A stretch of 64,000 nucleotides of DNA from DASUHT01 sp038230835 (GTDB lineage Bacteria > Actinomycetota > Thermoleophilia > Gaiellales > JAICJC01). The position numbers and the translations under genes were made by a program. The notes under the pieces were generated by a model, which saw only the letters and a program-made list of their open reading frames with translations, was not told the origin of the DNA and did no database searches. The stretch spans positions 1 through 64,000 of the forward strand of contig JBBRMM010000014.1 of assembly GCA_038230835.1 (NCBI GenBank), given 5' to 3'. Positions 15,262 through 23,929 of the stretch are shown here, in pieces. The stretch's first letter is position 1. The number at the start of each line of letters is the position of its first letter.

Positions 15262-17202
15262 GTGACTTCTGAAACAGGTTCTCAGTGGGATCGCAACGAA
15301 CGCGCGCCGGAACGGGTCGGGTTGGACGGATCGCTGCTTGAGGGGATCTTCGAGCAGTCGGAGATTGGGATGGCGGTAGTCGACCGCGACCTTCGTTTCA
15401 TCCGCGTGAACCATGCGTTTGGGATGTTCCAGGATCGAGACCCGTCGGAGATCGTTGGCACATCTGTGGTTGACGCGCTGCCCGACCTCGCATCTCAGAT
15501 CGAGCAGGTGATCCTCACGGTGTTCGCAACCGGGGAGCCGATCATCGGCCAGGAGGTGATCGCGCGAGATCCCGCGGATCCCGATAACGTCCGCTGGTTT
15601 CGTGTCAATCGCTACCCGATTTTCTCGGCCGGGCGAAGCGTCAGTGCGGTGGTCTCGATGTTCGTCGACGTCACCGATCTGAGGAGCGCTCAGATCCAGC
15701 TCGACGATGCGCTTGCGCTCGCAGAGGAGAATCATCTGTCAGAGTTGGCGAACAAGCGTGCCCAACTCGAGGCGCTCGGCCGGTATCGCACGATCTTCGA
15801 GGGCGCGTCGATCGGTATCTTGAGAGTCGAAGCGGACGGCCGGATGGTGGAAGCCAACCCAGCGATGGAGCGAATGCTCGGCTACACAGCATCCGAACTG
15901 GCGGAGATGGACTTGCGGCGCTACACCCACCCCGAGGATGTGGAGTACAACCTCGCGCTGTTCAGGGAGTTGATGGCGGGCAAACGCGACTCCTACCAGC
16001 TGGAGAAGCGGTGCTACCGCAAGAGCGGCGAACTGGTCTGGATTCAGGTCACGGCGGCCGTCGAGCGCGACGCGCAAGGCAAACCGAAGTTCGCGATCTC
16101 GATGCTCGAGAACATCACGGAGCGAAAGGTCGCCCAAGAAGCCCTTTTCCGTCAGGCGGAGCTCAGCGAGCATCAGGCGCTCCACGATGGGCTCACGGGA
16201 CTTCCCAACCGCCGCAAGCTGTACAACGACATGGAGCGCATCCTGGCAGGACTGTCGGAACGGGAAACGGTCGCCATCGGACTCTTCGACCTCGACGGCT
16301 TCAAGGCATACAACGACACCTTCGGACATCCTGCCGGCGACGTGCTCCTAGCCCGTCTCGGCCGGCGACTCGCAACAACGCTCGAGGGCAGAGGCACCGC
16401 CTACCGCATGGGCGGCGACGAGTTCTGCGTCCTCACACACTCGTCAAGCGATCCGGAGACGGCGCTCGCGGACGCCTGCGCGGCACTCGGCGAGCAGGGC
16501 GAGCGGTTCACGATTCGCTGCTCGCGAGGGTCAGTCGAGCTCCCCGGCGAGGCAGAAACGCTCGAACGGGCCCTCCAACTGGCCGACGAGCGCCTATATG
16601 CGGACAAGCGTGCGAGGCGACGGACCGTGAGTCTGGACGGGCGTGACGCGCTCGTACAACTGATCGCCGAGCAAGACCAAGACCTCGCAACACACGGACT
16701 CAACGTCGGCGAACTCGCCGCGGCGACTGCGACAAAGCTGGGCCTCTCCGCCGAGGACATCGCCTGCACGCGAGTTGCGGCAGAACTGCATGACATTGGC
16801 AAGACAGCGATACCCGAGGCGATCCTCAGCAAGCCAGGCCCGCTCGACGACCACGAATGGGAGTTCATCAAACGGCACACCCTGATCGGCGAACGGATCC
16901 TCGCTGCGGCGCCCGCGCTCGCGAGAATCGCGCCAATCGTCCGCTCCAGCCACGAACGCCCCGACGGCAGCGGCTACCCAGATGGCCTCAACACCGACGC
17001 CATACCACTCGGCGCGCGGATCGTCGCCGTCGTCGACGCGTTCGATGCGATGGTCGCGAGTCGACCGTACCGCCCCGCAAGAGGGATCGCCGAAGCCGTC
17101 ACAGAACTTCGCCGCTGCGCCGGTACACAGTTCGACCGAGCCGTTGTCGACGCGTTCATCGACGTCATCCAGCAGGTAAAGAACCAAACGCGCGCAGCCT
17201 GA
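15262..17202 (+). CDS. PAS-PAS-GGDEF-HD-GYP c-di-GMP signalling protein
   Basis: Encodes about 646 residues from the likely GTG at 15262 (upstream frame is open, so the start is uncertain). Order: PAS (~30-150, ILEQ-like GIFEQSEIGMAVVDRDL), PAS with PAC (~175-290, YRTIFEGASIGILRVE), GGDEF (~310-455, LTGLPNRRKLYND, LFDLDGFKAYNDTFGHPAGD, MGGDEFCVL) and HD-GYP (~465-640, ELHDIGK, SSHERPDGSGYPDG). The GGDEF signature is intact; no R-x-x-D inhibitory site precedes it. The HD-GYP metal ligands are intact. It can therefore be a c-di-GMP synthase, a phosphodiesterase, or both, switched by PAS ligands. No membrane segment is seen. It stands alone. Confidence 0.88.
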   Translation: MTSETGSQWDRNERAPERVGLDGSLLEGIFEQSEIGMAVVDRDLRFIRVNHAFGMFQDRDPSEIVGTSVVDALPDLASQIEQVILTVFATGEPIIGQEVIARDPADPDNVRWFRVNRYPIFSAGRSVSAVVSMFVDVTDLRSAQIQLDDALALAEENHLSELANKRAQLEALGRYRTIFEGASIGILRVEADGRMVEANPAMERMLGYTASELAEMDLRRYTHPEDVEYNLALFRELMAGKRDSYQLEKRCYRKSGELVWIQVTAAVERDAQGKPKFAISMLENITERKVAQEALFRQAELSEHQALHDGLTGLPNRRKLYNDMERILAGLSERETVAIGLFDLDGFKAYNDTFGHPAGDVLLARLGRRLATTLEGRGTAYRMGGDEFCVLTHSSSDPETALADACAALGEQGERFTIRCSRGSVELPGEAETLERALQLADERLYADKRARRRTVSLDGRDALVQLIAEQDQDLATHGLNVGELAAATATKLGLSAEDIACTRVAAELHDIGKTAIPEAILSKPGPLDDHEWEFIKRHTLIGERILAAAPALARIAPIVRSSHERPDGSGYPDGLNTDAIPLGARIVAVVDAFDAMVASRPYRPARGIAEAVTELRRCAGTQFDRAVVDAFIDVIQQVKNQTRAA

Positions 17203-17238
17203 ACGCCACACCGTCCGATCCCTCGTTATCCGCGCGTC

Positions 17239-17877
17239 CTACGAGTCACGCGAGCCCGCGTCAAGCTGCGGGCGCTCTTGCACCGATCTGATCAGGTCGC
17301 GAAATGAGCCGCCGGTCTCGGGCGCGATGCGCCACACGTCGCTAGTCCCGAAGATCGAGTACACGCGGAGCCGGACGAGCGGGGCGTCCAGAGCCGGCTC
17401 GACATCGTGTCCGTGCTCGCGCCGATGGCCGAACACGGTGACCCCCCCGACGTCCATGTCCACGCCCAGTGGAACGTAGAAATCGGCGTTGCCGAAGACG
17501 AGCAGAGTTGTGATCGTCACAATCTGGCCGCCGATCTCCGCCTTCCGAAGGTCGATGTCCGCATCCCCGAACAAGACCGCAAGAGCGGCGAACCGCGGCA
17601 ATCTCCAGCGCCCCTTTCGCTCGACACTTCCGAACGCAACGCCGGTGAATCGCGTCGGGCGTCGGTGGGTCCGCGGTTGCAAGTCGAGCGCGTTCCCCGG
17701 GAGGTCGACCGTCAGCGCCTCGAGTTCTGGCCGAATGCGCGCGGCGTAGGCCAAGTCGACGCGGTGGGCGAACTCCTCGAGCGTCAGCCGGCCGTTCACG
17801 GCATGCAGACGCAAGGCGTCGACGGTCTGCTCACGCTCGACATCGGAGGCGCGAATGGCTGGTGGCTCGTTGCTCAG
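17239..17877 (-). CDS. DUF1707 / LiaF-like protein
   Basis: The first ~55 residues match DUF1707: IRASDVEREQTVDALRLH and VNGRLTLEEFAHRVDLAY. The C-terminal half has strands typical of LiaF-like cell-wall-stress proteins (LRKAEIGGQIVTITTLLVFG, NADFYVPLGVDMDVGGVTVF). The conserved N-terminus begins upstream of the first TTG (17814); the only near-cognate start before it is a CTG at 17877, chosen here, because a stop lies just before. Either CTG is used or a base error hides the start. In Actinobacteria DUF1707 proteins are small membrane-associated regulators of unknown role. Confidence 0.7.
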   Translation of the reverse strand: MSNEPPAIRASDVEREQTVDALRLHAVNGRLTLEEFAHRVDLAYAARIRPELEALTVDLPGNALDLQPRTHRRPTRFTGVAFGSVERKGRWRLPRFAALAVLFGDADIDLRKAEIGGQIVTITTLLVFGNADFYVPLGVDMDVGGVTVFGHRREHGHDVEPALDAPLVRLRVYSIFGTSDVWRIAPETGGSFRDLIRSVQERPQLDAGSRDS

Positions 17878-18020
17878 GTCAGTCGTAGTTTGTACCGTCT
17901 ACGGCCTCCCCCGCAAGCATCGGGTGATGGGGCGCTCTCGCCGCAAGGCGCCTACCACGTTCACCACGATCACGCTCATACGTGCTACCCACCAGCTCGC
18001 GGAGCCGAAACCCGACCGCC

Positions 18021-19220
18021 CTACTCCCTGAACTCCCCGAACCCCTGCTGGTCGGAGCCGGCGATGCGGGTGAAGTCGCCCCCCACCGCCAGCCGGCCGT
18101 TCCCTGACGCCACGGTGAACGTGCCGAGTGGGCTGTTCGCGCTGGGATGCCAGGTCTCGAGGTTTCCGGTCAACTCGTCGACGGCGATCAGCTTGTCGCG
18201 ATTGGCGACGATGCCGGTCAGGGAGCAGCTGTTGCTGCCCAACACCGGGCCGCAATACGAGTTGAAGTGGCCGGCGACGTAGAGCACGCCGTCCATCACC
18301 GTGACGGACACCACGTTGCCGTCCATACCCCCGACATACTGGAGCGTGCCGTCGGCCGGCGAGAGCGACATGAACGACCCACCGTTTCCGGTACCCGCCG
18401 CGTAGACGCCGCTCGGGTCGGCTACCAGCGACACGATCTGGAACGGGTGCGTGGCACTCCCCGGAAGCGGGTGCCAGTTCCACGTCAGCGATGCCCCCGT
18501 GGTGGGGTCAACCGCCCCGATGGCGACGCTGGGCGCACCGTCGAGGTTCTGGAAGTCCCCGCCGAGCACGATCTTCGTGCCGTCGGCAGTCGGGGTGATC
18601 GCGCGCACCGCGGCGTCTACCACCGGTGCCCAGCCCGGAATCAGCGCCCCGGTTGTCGGATCGAGGAGCGCGGCGTAGGGCTGAGACGCTCCCCCGACGG
18701 TGGTGAAGGCGCCGCCGACGTAGAGCCCGCCGCTCCCCAGCGCGATCGCCTGGACACCGGCGTCGACCTGGGCATGAAACGCGAGCACGACCGCTCCGGT
18801 GGTGGCGTCGACCTCGGCGATACGGCGGCGCGAAAAGCCGCCGACGGTGCCGAACGCCCCTCCGAGATAGACGGCGGAACCGGCCGGATCGATGGCGACG
18901 ACGTTGGCGTTCACGTTAGGATCCCACGGCAGGACGTCGCCGGTTCTGAGATCGATCGCGGCCGCATGATTGCGAGCCACCTCTCCGATGCCGACTGGGT
19001 CGCCCGCCGGCCGCACTGACGTGAAGCTGCCACCGATGTAGGCGACTGTGCCCTGCACAGCCACGACGTCCACCCGGCCGTTCGTCTGATAGGAGGGCCT
19101 GACATGGGTTCGGACCACAGCCGCGCTCGCCGATGCCGGAACGCTCAAGAACGTCCCGATCACTGCCAGCGCAGCGGGAACGCGCGGTAGCCATGACCGG
19201 AATCCCAGATTGACCCTCAT
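18021..19220 (-). CDS. Secreted delta-60-type beta-propeller protein
   Basis: Encodes 399 residues: basic start, hydrophobic helix and ASASAAV cleavage-like site (signal peptide), then repeated blades of the form AVYLGGAFGTVGG, LYVGGAFTTVGG, IVLGGDFQNLDG, VLYVAGHFNS and LAVGGDFTRIAG. These repeats, with WDPNVNA-like linkers, match delta-60/DUF5122-type propellers. Such proteins are exported and probably bind extracellular ligands or cell wall; no catalytic residues are visible. It is a paralogue of the protein at 35014-36897: both end in GDFT.(I/V)AG.DQQGF. Divergent from the frameshifted serine hydrolase, with a ~70-nt shared promoter region. Confidence 0.75.
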   Translation of the reverse strand: MRVNLGFRSWLPRVPAALAVIGTFLSVPASASAAVVRTHVRPSYQTNGRVDVVAVQGTVAYIGGSFTSVRPAGDPVGIGEVARNHAAAIDLRTGDVLPWDPNVNANVVAIDPAGSAVYLGGAFGTVGGFSRRRIAEVDATTGAVVLAFHAQVDAGVQAIALGSGGLYVGGAFTTVGGASQPYAALLDPTTGALIPGWAPVVDAAVRAITPTADGTKIVLGGDFQNLDGAPSVAIGAVDPTTGASLTWNWHPLPGSATHPFQIVSLVADPSGVYAAGTGNGGSFMSLSPADGTLQYVGGMDGNVVSVTVMDGVLYVAGHFNSYCGPVLGSNSCSLTGIVANRDKLIAVDELTGNLETWHPSANSPLGTFTVASGNGRLAVGGDFTRIAGSDQQGFGEFRE

Positions 19221-19293
19221 GTTCACGAGCGTACCGTTCACACAGAAGCTGTCAAGAACCTCTGCAGGCCGGGCCGGTCGTTAGGCTGCGTTT

Positions 19294-20395
19294 GTGTTCG
19301 CTGCGTTTCTCCACCTGATTCTGGCGCTGGCGTCCTTGGTAGCTTCCAACGGCACCCCGGTCGGCCCGGCGGGTGTGCGCGTCGAGTCGCCGCGTGCGTA
19401 CGAGGCATGGGACGGACGCCTACGCGGCACCGCGCCTGCGGGCTCGACCCTGATCGTGCGCGCCGGCACACATCGCTGGATGGTCGAGGCGGACGAGGAT
19501 GGCGACATCGATGCAACCGTCGAGCCCGTTCCGCTCGGCGACGAGCCGGTGGAGATCGCCGGCCACACCATCGGCCCGGTCTACGGCATCCCGTCGGGAT
19601 CGCTGCGCGCGTTTGCGCCGGCGTCGAACGACGCCGCCCTGCAGCGGCAACTGGCCGAACTGGCGCAGCAGGTGACCCCGTTCGTGGGGGTGTATGCGCG
19701 CGCCGGCCAACGGTACCGCGGCCGCGTACAACGCCGGCGCGGAATTCGAAGCCGCGAGCACGCTCAAGCTGCCGGTGATGGTGGTTGCATTGACCCAGAA
19801 CCGTGGCGAGCTTCACAGCTCACGGTTCTGGGACCCATTCGTGCGTGTGACCAGCTGGTCGGACAACGCTGCCGCAAACGAGCTTCTGACCATGACGGGC
19901 GGGAGCGAGACCGGCGGCGCGGCGCTGATGGTGCGCACCATGCGCGCGCTTGGACTGCGCCACACTTCCATGTCCGGTGGCTACCTGACCGGTGCTGGAG
20001 GGGGCCCGCCTGCGGTCAGCGCACCGGAGCCACCGCCGGCCGCATACAAGCACACCACCGCCGCGGACATGGCGACGCTCGCGGGGTTCCTGGCGGACGC
20101 CGCGGTCGGCGAGGGCCCGCTCGAGCGTCGAGGTGTCGATCGCCACGAGGCCCGTGAGTTGCTGTACCTGATGCTGCACGCGCAGGACGAGGGACTGGTG
20201 CGCGCCGGAGCGGGCGGCCTGCCGGTGGCGCACAAGATCGGCTGGCTCGACGAGACCCGAAACGACGTGGCGATCGTGTTCACCTCAGGCGGCCCGGTGG
20301 CGATCTCGATCTTCACCTACGGCACGATCGACACCACCGTGACCAACTTCGGCGCGGCCGCCACGCGAGCGGTGCTCCGCGCGGCGCGCACCTGA
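19294..20395 (+). pseudogene. Class A beta-lactamase-like serine hydrolase, frameshifted
   Basis: The first frame (GTG at 19294) gives a signal peptide and an Ig-like strand domain (SPRAYEAWDGRLRGTAPAG). After ~19700 another frame gives the penicillin-binding fold: AASTLKLPV (S-x-x-K), SWSDNAAANELL (S-D-N) and VAHKIGWLDE (K-T-G replaced by K-I-G). No Glu166-like omega-loop motif is obvious. One extra base near 19700 would join VYARA to ANGTAAAYNAGAEFEAAST. With the frame restored this would be an exported serine hydrolase acting on peptidoglycan or beta-lactams. As read it is broken, perhaps by a sequencing indel. Confidence 0.7.
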
Positions 20396-20445
20396 TCACG
20401 CGGGCGCCAACTTCGAGGAGCTGTGAGCCCGCGTCCCGTGACCGC

Positions 20446-21396
20446 TCAACCTGTACCCCCGTCGTCAGCACGAGCTGCCGTGCTGCGGGTGCGAAGGTTC
20501 GGTGCGCCGCTGAGCGCGACGGCAAGCCGATCGGTGAAGTCGAGGATGGTGCTCCCGTCCGCGGCGCCATGGTCGGGGTTCAGCTCGGTGATCGTGATCG
20601 CACTGAAACGCGGGTCGCCGACCAGGACGGTGAGGGCAGGGAACGCCTGGTGCCGGGTGAGTCCGACGTTTCGGCCGGTGTTTTCGGAGAGCGGAGCGTC
20701 GGTGAAGTCGATGGTGTCGACGTCGAAGTGAACGACCAGTCGATCGCAGGCGGCCAGCATCGCAAGCGCTCGCTCCGCCGCCGCGGCCGGGTGGTCGGCG
20801 ACATCGCCCACCGGGACGGTCAGCAGTCCCCGACGGGCGATCGTGTCGAGTTCCCACGCCGTGCTCTGCTCACGACCGTGAGCGAACAGCACGATCTGGT
20901 CGTTCTCGAGCAGCGGTGCATGCGGCCCGAACTCGGTCAGCGCACGGGTCGCGTCAGCTTCGCCGAGCAGGTGAGCCACACCCATCCAGTCGAGCGCCCC
21001 GTCGCGGACGCTCGCCGGCGTGTTGAGATCGGCGTGGATGTCGAAGTACACGACACCCAGGCGTTGGGAGGTCGGGAAATGACCGGCGATCGTGCCCAGC
21101 CCGACCGTGCAGTCGCCCCCGAGAACGAGCACCGCCTCACCGTCCCCGAGCGCAGCACGAACACCGCTGGCGGTCCGAGCGGCACTCTCGACGGCGGCGT
21201 GCAGGTTCTGTGCTCGAGGGTTCGTGGGGTCGGGGCGCCAACGCCAGGTCGGCGAGTCGCCGTGATCCACGACATCGACGCCCAGCGCGGAGAGCCGCTC
21301 GAGCAGCCCCGCTTCCCGCAGTGCCCGCGGCGCCTGCTCCTGGCCCGGCGCATAGGCACCGGCGCTACTCGGCGCCCCGATCACACCGAGTCGCAT
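20446..21396 (-). CDS. Arginase/agmatinase-family ureohydrolase
   Basis: Encodes 316 residues from the ATG at 21396 with GAGGGG upstream. Mn-binding signatures of the ureohydrolase fold are present: LVLGGDCTVGLG, VVYFDIHADLNTP (D-x-H-x-D), and VHFDVDTIDF (D-x-D). Family members hydrolyse arginine, agmatine, guanidinobutyrate or formiminoglutamate using two Mn2+ ions. The loops that set substrate choice do not let me name it. Length is normal. Genes for ornithine use are not adjacent. It is convergent with the serine-hydrolase relic and divergent from the beta-helix gene. Confidence 0.8.
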   Translation of the reverse strand: MRLGVIGAPSSAGAYAPGQEQAPRALREAGLLERLSALGVDVVDHGDSPTWRWRPDPTNPRAQNLHAAVESAARTASGVRAALGDGEAVLVLGGDCTVGLGTIAGHFPTSQRLGVVYFDIHADLNTPASVRDGALDWMGVAHLLGEADATRALTEFGPHAPLLENDQIVLFAHGREQSTAWELDTIARRGLLTVPVGDVADHPAAAAERALAMLAACDRLVVHFDVDTIDFTDAPLSENTGRNVGLTRHQAFPALTVLVGDPRFSAITITELNPDHGAADGSTILDFTDRLAVALSGAPNLRTRSTAARADDGGTG

Positions 21397-21535
21397 GCCC
21401 GCCCCTCGTTTCTCGAAAGCTCCATCCGCGAGTTGTATCGCCAGCGTCCCCCGCTCGCCAACCGGCGCCGGGCCACGCCCTCGGCGGTTCTCTGCGGTGG
21501 GAAGGACGCCCCGGGACGACCCCGAATGGTGCGGT

Positions 21536-22846
21536 GTGACCGAAACACCGCCCACCCGGAGAACGCCGCTGAGGCCTCCGACGAGCAGGTTGCGGGGCGG
21601 CTTGATCGCAGTGCTGGGGGCTGTGGCCCTGCTTGCGGTGTGGCCGTCGCCCGCGCTCGCCTCGACCACCATCTACGTCAGCGACAGCACCTCCTTCGAG
21701 CATGCGGTGGCCACCCTGCGACAGACCGGCGGCCGGATCGTGCTTCGGGCGCATGTGTACACCACACAGCTGGTCGTCGGCCCAAGGTCGAATCACTTTC
21801 TGACCATCGTCGGTGCGACCGGCGCGCGCGTGCAGAGTCTCTACCTGGACGGCACCCAGTCGGTCGCGGTGACGCACCTGAGCGTCCACCCCGAGACGGC
21901 CGATGGTGGCATTCTCGTCCAGGACTCGCTCAGGATCGTGCTCACCCAGCTCGCGTTGACCGCGAACGCCACCCGGCGCAACATGGAGGTCAGACTCAAT
22001 CACTCGACGGATGTGACGTTCAGGGGGAACAACGTGTCGCATTGCGGCGACCTGTCCTTCGAGTGGTCGCTGTGCCTGCTGCTGATCTACCCGAGCCACG
22101 TCAACATCGAAGGCAACTACTTCCACGACTGCCGCGGCTGTGACTTCATTCACGGCTTCGCCGGAAAGGACGTGTCGATCCGCGGCAACGAGTTCGATCG
22201 CGCGCTGCGGTGCGGATTCGCGCTGGCGAAGTGCGTGCACCAGGACATGATCGAACTGTTCGCGGCGGACGGGCTGTTCGTGCTCGGCAACCGCTTTGGA
22301 GTCACCCAGCGCGGCGGCGCCCAGCTCTACCTGACGAGCCGAGTCAACTACGTCCGCGTCGTCAACAACCTGTTCCGCCACTCCGACCCGCGAGTTCCGG
22401 GCGTGCACTCGCCGACCGGTGTGGTGGTCGGGGTGCCCGTCTCCCGGATCTTCCCCAAGTACGTCGAGATCCTGAACAACACGATCATGTCGGGCATCCC
22501 GTTGTCGACCCACGCTGCGGCGTCGATCGTCCTCGCTCCGGGTTATCGGTTCCAGCCGGTGGCCATCCGACCCCTGATCGTGAACAACGTCTTGTACCGA
22601 CTCGAGGACCGCAACCTGGTGTGCCCCGATGTCCGGGCCAGCATCCGTAACGTCGTGGTCGGCGGCAGCGCGTGCTCGACATCGGACCGCGCCGGCAGCG
22701 CGTACCTCGATTCCGAGGACCGCCCCACCGCAGCTTCGGCGCTGCTGATCGACCGGGCGTCGGCAGTCTGGGCTCCCCCGACCGATCTGACGGGACGGTT
22801 GCGCGGCTCCGCCCCGGATATCGGCTGTTACGAGTACTTCTCCTGA
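21536..22846 (+). CDS. Secreted right-handed parallel beta-helix protein
   Basis: Encodes 436 residues from the GTG at 21536. A basic Arg/Pro tail is followed by LIAVLGAVALLAVWPSPALA, a signal peptide. The body has the short repeating strands of a pectate-lyase-like beta-helix: TDVTFRGNNVSHCGD, SHVNIEGNYFHDCRG, KDVSIRGNEFDRAL, DGLFVLGNRFGVTQRGGAQL and RVVNNLFRHSD. Cys pairs in adjacent turns may form disulfides. Such folds occur in extracellular polysaccharide lyases, epimerases and phage-tail-like proteins; no catalytic site is identifiable. The C-terminus GSAPDIGCYEY is common in this group. Confidence 0.75.
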   Translation: MTETPPTRRTPLRPPTSRLRGGLIAVLGAVALLAVWPSPALASTTIYVSDSTSFEHAVATLRQTGGRIVLRAHVYTTQLVVGPRSNHFLTIVGATGARVQSLYLDGTQSVAVTHLSVHPETADGGILVQDSLRIVLTQLALTANATRRNMEVRLNHSTDVTFRGNNVSHCGDLSFEWSLCLLLIYPSHVNIEGNYFHDCRGCDFIHGFAGKDVSIRGNEFDRALRCGFALAKCVHQDMIELFAADGLFVLGNRFGVTQRGGAQLYLTSRVNYVRVVNNLFRHSDPRVPGVHSPTGVVVGVPVSRIFPKYVEILNNTIMSGIPLSTHAAASIVLAPGYRFQPVAIRPLIVNNVLYRLEDRNLVCPDVRASIRNVVVGGSACSTSDRAGSAYLDSEDRPTAASALLIDRASAVWAPPTDLTGRLRGSAPDIGCYEYFS

Positions 22847-22861
22847 CCGAGCCAGGAGCGC

Positions 22862-23746
22862 TCAGACGTTCCACGCAGCTCGACACGGCCCGGTTGCCAC
22901 GATCCGCGGTCGCCCGCCGGAAAACGGCACCGTGAACAGCAACCCGTGAGGAGTCGGCCCACATCCGCGGTCGGCCAGCACCAGTTGGCCGTCCCGAGAG
23001 ATGGCAAGACCGGTCATGCCCGCGCCGGGCGCCGTCAGCGGGTGCGCCCGCCCGCTGAGCACGTCCACCGCCCACGGCCGCACCGGATAGGTCACCGCCA
23101 CCTGGGCAATCAGCCTCGAGCCGTCGGCCGACACCGCCACCGGGACGACACCGGTCGGCAGGTGCGCGAGCCGGCGTCGCAGGGTGCCGTCGGGGTTCGC
23201 GGTCCAGATCTGGCCGCCTTGCGAGTACAGGATTCGTCGAGGGCTCCACAGGACGCTCGGGGCATCGGCCACCGCGAGCGGCGTGACACGCCCGCCACCC
23301 ACCCGGATCGTGTCAATCGAGCAGCCTGCCGGACGCAGGCCGAGAAGGCGAGCCGAGTTCCATCGGGTGAGACCGCGATCGTGGCCGCCGGGCGATGGGT
23401 CAGCACCGCCGGCACCGCTCCGGGTCTGGCGGGAACGACCGCCAAGGACGACACGCCGCGCGCTGCCAACCATGACACGGCGACGCTCCGCGAATCCGGC
23501 GGCGCCGATCGAGTGCGCCGCCGACCCGTCCGCCGCGGCGATCACCACCGTGGGCATCCCGAGCGCTCCGGGCCGCCGCTCTTCCCAGACCATTCGCAAG
23601 CGAACCGGACGGGGCGTCGAGCCAGCGCCGCCCTGTGTCAGCGCACCGATGCCAAGGCTGACCCCCACGACCGCGACGGCGCGGACAGTGCGACCACGGG
23701 AACCCACAGGAGCCCGGAGCACGCCGTGTGCGCATGACCGCACCAC
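22862..23746 (-). CDS. TolB-like propeller with two compensating frame changes
   Basis: The frame starts with a membrane helix (VRAVAVVGVSLGIGALT) and ends in propeller blades (PSVLWSPRRILYSQGGQIWT, MTGLAISRDGQLVLAD). Between about 23340 and 23485 the propeller sequence lies in a different frame (VSWLAARGVSSLAVVPA, TIAVSPDGTRLAFSA), while the main frame there reads as nonsense. One gained and one lost base would restore a continuous protein of ~295 residues. The main frame has no stop, so a chimeric protein could still be made. Start taken as GTG 23746; a longer open frame reaches 23818. Exported propellers of this type are probably ligand-binding. Confidence 0.6.
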   Translation of the reverse strand: MVRSCAHGVLRAPVGSRGRTVRAVAVVGVSLGIGALTQGGAGSTPRPVRLRMVWEERRPGALGMPTVVIAAADGSAAHSIGAAGFAERRRVMVGSARRVVLGGRSRQTRSGAGGADPSPGGHDRGLTRWNSARLLGLRPAGCSIDTIRVGGGRVTPLAVADAPSVLWSPRRILYSQGGQIWTANPDGTLRRRLAHLPTGVVPVAVSADGSRLIAQVAVTYPVRPWAVDVLSGRAHPLTAPGAGMTGLAISRDGQLVLADRGCGPTPHGLLFTVPFSGGRPRIVATGPCRAAWNV

Positions 23747-23807
23747 CTTACCGGGCGGGCGCGGTCTCTCAGACCGCCGCACCGATCGCCAGAACACCAA
23801 CCTAACG

Positions 23808-23836
23808 TCGTAAAGCATTCGTAAGAATGCAACGTC
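23808..23836. promoter_or_regulatory. Inverted repeat between divergent genes
   Basis: GCATTC (23815-23820), GTAA, GAATGC (23825-23830) form a perfect inverted repeat, flanked by AACGTC on both sides. It lies in the AT-richer region between the TolB-like gene and the phosphoesterase, ~100 nt before the latter. This is the usual layout of an operator; the regulator is unknown. Confidence 0.4.
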
Positions 23837-23929
23837 AACCCCTCATTGTTGCCCTCGCAGGCGCCGATACGTGGTGCGGGTCATCGCCATGGAGACACGG
23901 CGGCATTTCACATCCGAGGGGGTTGACTG

